From Flavobacterium crassostreae (GTDB taxonomy: Bacteria > Bacteroidota > Bacteroidia > Flavobacteriales > Flavobacteriaceae), in the NCBI RefSeq assembly GCF_001831475.1, contig NZ_CP017688.1:868001-932000 (forward strand): DNA of 64,000 bases, in the 5' to 3' direction. A program made the translations under genes and the position numbers. The notes under the pieces were generated by a model. That model saw only the letters and a program-made list of their open reading frames with translations. It did not search any database and had not been told where the DNA came from. Below, in pieces: positions 61,936 to 64,000 of the stretch; position 1 is the first letter of the stretch, and each line of letters begins with the position of its first letter.

Positions 61936-62328
61936 TTAAATTTGCTTGCGTTTTTCCAAAAGATCCCTATTCTCAATAGGATTATCCCTATTAGACAAGG
62001 CCGTATTAATTTTTTCAATATAATCCAAAGAGTCATCAATAAAAAACACCAAATTAGGCACCTTTCGTAACTGCAAACGCACCCTTTGCGACAAATCATG
62101 CTTAATTGTCTTGGCATTAGACTTCACTGCCTCCAAGATCTCCTGAGCTTTCTCCTGAGGAAATACACTCAAATACACCGTTGCCACAGACAAATCCGTA
62201 GTCACACTCACTTTAGATACCGAAATAATCAAATTAGATACCCCATTTTTTCTCACTTCACCCTGCAGAATATCCACCAAATCTTTTTGGATCACCCCAC
62301 CTATTTTTTTCTGTCTATTTGTTTCCAT
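61936..62328 (-). CDS. rbfA: Ribosome-binding factor A
   Basis: Small KH-fold protein that helps 30S maturation and cold adaptation. The 130-residue product has the family pattern RQKKIGGVIQKDLVDILQ at the N-terminus, VSKVSVTTDLSVATVYLSVFP in the middle and LRKVPNLVFFIDDSLDY near the C-terminus. A perfect TATTTTTG box ends 4 bases before the ATG, so the message is predicted to be leaderless. It is followed one base after its stop by the LolC/E gene. The + strand is C-rich here (62161-62220: 18 C, 6 G), although the gene lies on the minus strand. Confidence 0.95.
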   Translation of the reverse strand: METNRQKKIGGVIQKDLVDILQGEVRKNGVSNLIISVSKVSVTTDLSVATVYLSVFPQEKAQEILEAVKSNAKTIKHDLSQRVRLQLRKVPNLVFFIDDSLDYIEKINTALSNRDNPIENRDLLEKRKQI

Positions 62329-62332
62329 AGCG

Positions 62333-62340
62333 CAAAAATA
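62333..62340 (-). promoter_or_regulatory. -7 box 4 nt before the rbfA ATG (leaderless)
   Basis: On the minus strand TATTTTTG is followed by CGCT and then ATG (62328). A TTTG about 18 bases further upstream fits the -33 element. This drives rbfA and the LolC/E gene. Confidence 0.68.
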
Positions 62341-62402
62341 CTACTTTTAAACATTAAACAAACAAAATTTAAAAACAACCTAGCATTCCCTTGTTTTTTT
62401 TC

Positions 62403-62479
62403 AGAAGCCAATTCCTGCTGTACACTCTATCTTTGCTGCCAAACCCTGGCAGCAAAGGATGCCGTTTCCATCAGGGCTA
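62403..62479 (+). repeat. Dispersed hairpin repeat, copy 6 (GC-rich arms)
   Basis: Begins AGAAGCCAATTCCTGCTGTAC and ends CGTTTCCATCAGGGCTA. The hairpin at 62429-62460 has arms ATCTTTGCTGCCA and TGGCAGCAAAGGAT around an AACCC-type loop, with the same unpaired G. The arm sequence is unlike those of copies 1-3, yet it pairs fully. It lies between rbfA and the helicase gene. Confidence 0.87.
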
Positions 62480-62546
62480 GGGAGTAGTGGTAGCCAGAAC
62501 AAAAAGCATCTTGGTTTCCAAAAAAACGTTTCAGACAAAAACCGCC

Positions 62547-64000
62547 ATGAAAAACAACCCCAATCCCGAACATACAACAAATCCCACAACCAGCGCCTCC
62601 TTCTCCATATACGATGCCTCAGCAGGTTCTGGCAAAACCTATGCACTAGTCAAAGAATATTTAAAAATTATTCTAACCGCAGCCAAGAACGATGCCTACA
62701 GAAACATCCTAGCCATAACCTTCACCAACAAAGCCGTGCACGAAATGAAAAGCCGTATTGTGGGGAGTCTATCCGAGTTTGCCAAAGACGCCCCCAGCTC
62801 CAAGGCTACAGAACTCCTGCAAGACCTAGCCGCAGACACCGGACTTTCTGGCTCCGAGATCCAAACCAAATCCCGGCAAATCATCAAGCACATCATTCAT
62901 AATTATGCCGCTTTTGATATTTCGACTATTGATAAATTTACCCACAAAGTGATTCGTGCCTTTGCTCACGACCTTAATTTGCCCATGACCTTTGAGGTAA
63001 CCCTGGACACCGAAAATCTCTTGACCGAAGCCGTAGATGCCATCATTGCGCAAGCCGGCGAAGACCCCACCTTGACCAAGTTGCTCATTGATTTTACCAT
63101 GGAAAAAACCGACGAAGATAAATCCTGGGATATCTCCAGAGAAATTCTAGACACCGGACGCTTGGTTCTAAACGAAAACCACCGCACCGAAATCACCCAT
63201 TTTCAAGACAAAACCATTGCAGATTTTGTAGCCATAAAAAAGAAATTGGTAGCGAGTTGTGCCAGCTTAGACCAAGATAATGCCGAATTTGCCCAAGCAG
63301 CATTAGCATTAATCGAAAACCACGGTATTGATTTAAAATCGTTTTCAAGAGGAACCTTCCCGAACCATTTGAGCAGCATTCGAGACAAAAAATACAACCC
63401 CAAAAACAAAACCTTTCATGAACCAGAGGCTATTGCAATCAACAAAACCGCCAAAGACCGTACTTTAATAGAAAACCTAATTCCAGAGTTGCTAAAAATT
63501 CTGGCAGTAGTGTACCAAAATTTTGAAAAAAGAGATTTCTACAAAGCCTTTCTTAAAAACATAACCCCACTATCGTTATTAAATACCGTAAGTAATGAGT
63601 TAGCCAAAATTCAGCAAGAACAAAACCTGCTTTCCATCACGGAATTTAACGCCCTCATTCACCGCGAAATTCAAAACCAGCCCGCACCCTTTATATACGA
63701 ACGCTTGGGCGAGCGTTACCGCCATTTTTTTATAGATGAGTTTCAAGACACCTCCGAGATGCAATGGCAAAACTTAATCCCCTTGATTGATAACGCCCTT
63801 TCGGGCCAAGATGATTTAGGGCAAAAAGGCACCTTAATGATTGTCGGAGATCCCAAACAATCCATTTACCGCTGGCGTGGCGGCAAAGCAGAACAGTTTA
63901 TAGAACTAAGCAAAGATGCCAATCCGTTTAATAATCCGGACAAAAAGCGCGTGCATTTAGACAAAAACTACCGCAGTTACTCCCAAGTAATTGATTTTAA
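62547..64000 (+). CDS. UvrD/RecB (AddA)-type helicase, N-terminal part (cut by window edge)
   Basis: At least 484 residues are open to the end of the window in one frame. Superfamily 1A helicase motifs are present: Walker A ASAGSGKTYALVKEYL (residues 25-40), motif Ia ILAITFTNKAVHEMKSRI, STIDKFTHKVIRAFAHDL, motif II RHFFIDEFQDTSEMQW (about residue 395) and motif III VGDPKQSIYRWRGGKAEQF. The spacing and motifs fit the exonuclease V beta/AddA-like double-strand-break repair helicases of Bacteroidetes; a nuclease domain would lie beyond the window. Start: ATG 62547 (MKNNPNPEHTTNPTTSASFSIYDASAGSGKT). No clear promoter box was found; repeat copy 6 ends 68 bases upstream. Confidence 0.92.
   Translation, partial: MKNNPNPEHTTNPTTSASFSIYDASAGSGKTYALVKEYLKIILTAAKNDAYRNILAITFTNKAVHEMKSRIVGSLSEFAKDAPSSKATELLQDLAADTGLSGSEIQTKSRQIIKHIIHNYAAFDISTIDKFTHKVIRAFAHDLNLPMTFEVTLDTENLLTEAVDAIIAQAGEDPTLTKLLIDFTMEKTDEDKSWDISREILDTGRLVLNENHRTEITHFQDKTIADFVAIKKKLVASCASLDQDNAEFAQAALALIENHGIDLKSFSRGTFPNHLSSIRDKKYNPKNKTFHEPEAIAINKTAKDRTLIENLIPELLKILAVVYQNFEKRDFYKAFLKNITPLSLLNTVSNELAKIQQEQNLLSITEFNALIHREIQNQPAPFIYERLGERYRHFFIDEFQDTSEMQWQNLIPLIDNALSGQDDLGQKGTLMIVGDPKQSIYRWRGGKAEQFIELSKDANPFNNPDKKRVHLDKNYRSYSQVIDF

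Noticed and set aside
62459..62902. 147-residue + strand frame at the start of the helicase gene
   Set aside because: It starts inside repeat copy 6 and is out of frame with the helicase, whose motifs run without a break from 62547 to the window end.
1..64000. tRNA, rRNA, CRISPR array, prophage, insertion sequence
   Set aside because: No T-arm pattern, rRNA motif, regular direct repeats or transposase/integrase reading frame was seen by eye. A tRNAscan-SE and CRISPR search would be the proper test.

Overview
The window is a chromosomal stretch from a flavobacterium (Bacteroidetes, Flavobacteriaceae; most likely Flavobacterium or a close relative). This rests on the AT-rich DNA, the promoter boxes of the Bacteroidetes form TAnnTTTG, the near absence of Shine-Dalgarno sequences, and marker genes: a PorZ-like type IX secretion protein beside recO, an IPExxxVDY protein between rnc and pyk, Bat-operon genes, and an LspA, DksA-like protein and IleS cluster. 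Sixty protein genes can be supported. No rRNA, tRNA, CRISPR array, prophage or transposase gene was seen. Nearly everything is core metabolism, translation, DNA repair or envelope function.

Layout. 1-2.3 kb: end of the Bat operon (batD partial, batE) and a CvpA protein. 2.4-4.5 kb: pheS between two small conserved unknowns. 4.6-9.5 kb: gpsA; a LysR regulator divergent from a DJ-1/PfpI protein plus a YqhD-like alcohol dehydrogenase; nadD. 9.5-14.6 kb: gmk, yicC, an EamA transporter with an ArsC/Spx-like protein, a DinB-superfamily protein, a DUF3298 lipoprotein and an outer-membrane protein. 14.9-25 kb: gdhA, porZ, an acyltransferase, recO, ileS, a DksA-like protein, lspA. 25-31 kb: 5-formyl-THF cyclo-ligase, an M14-type deacylase, uvrC, an outer-membrane patatin. 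31-36.8 kb: aromatic amino-acid catabolism (hmgA, hppD, a DUF3108 protein, tryptophan 2,3-dioxygenase) and an M23 lipoprotein. 37-43 kb: pgi, a small membrane protein, rlpA, a CYTH protein, DNA polymerase IV, a PAS protein, a Bax1-type protein. 43-47.6 kb: pyk, IPExxxVDY, rnc, fabF, acpP, all on the minus strand. 47.8-52.8 kb: purN, rnhA, a PfkB kinase, purF, sodA. 53-64 kb: comF, glyS, thiL, a phosphofructokinase-type kinase, lepA, a dihydrouridine synthase, a LolC/E permease, rbfA and the start of a RecB/AddA-type helicase-nuclease.

Non-coding structure is the most interesting part. (1) Six intergenic copies of a dispersed hairpin repeat share conserved flanks, all point the same way, and have stems that change sequence while staying base-paired. 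(2) These copies lie in stretches where the + strand carries far more C than G whichever strand the genes use. (3) Four genes (dinB, glyS, rbfA, IPExxxVDY) have a perfect TAnnTTTG box exactly 4 nt before ATG, which predicts leaderless mRNAs. (4) A promoter plus terminator at about 33.65-33.77 kb, without a reading frame, looks like a small RNA gene. Convergent gene ends are almost always separated by a strong hairpin. No gene-free stretch exceeds about 300 bases; the longest ones (5.6-5.9, 14.6-14.9, 33.5-33.8, 42.9-43.2 and 51.9-52.2 kb) are described in the entries.

Coordinates are for the start codon judged most likely. Where the longest open frame begins further upstream, the reason for the choice is given.
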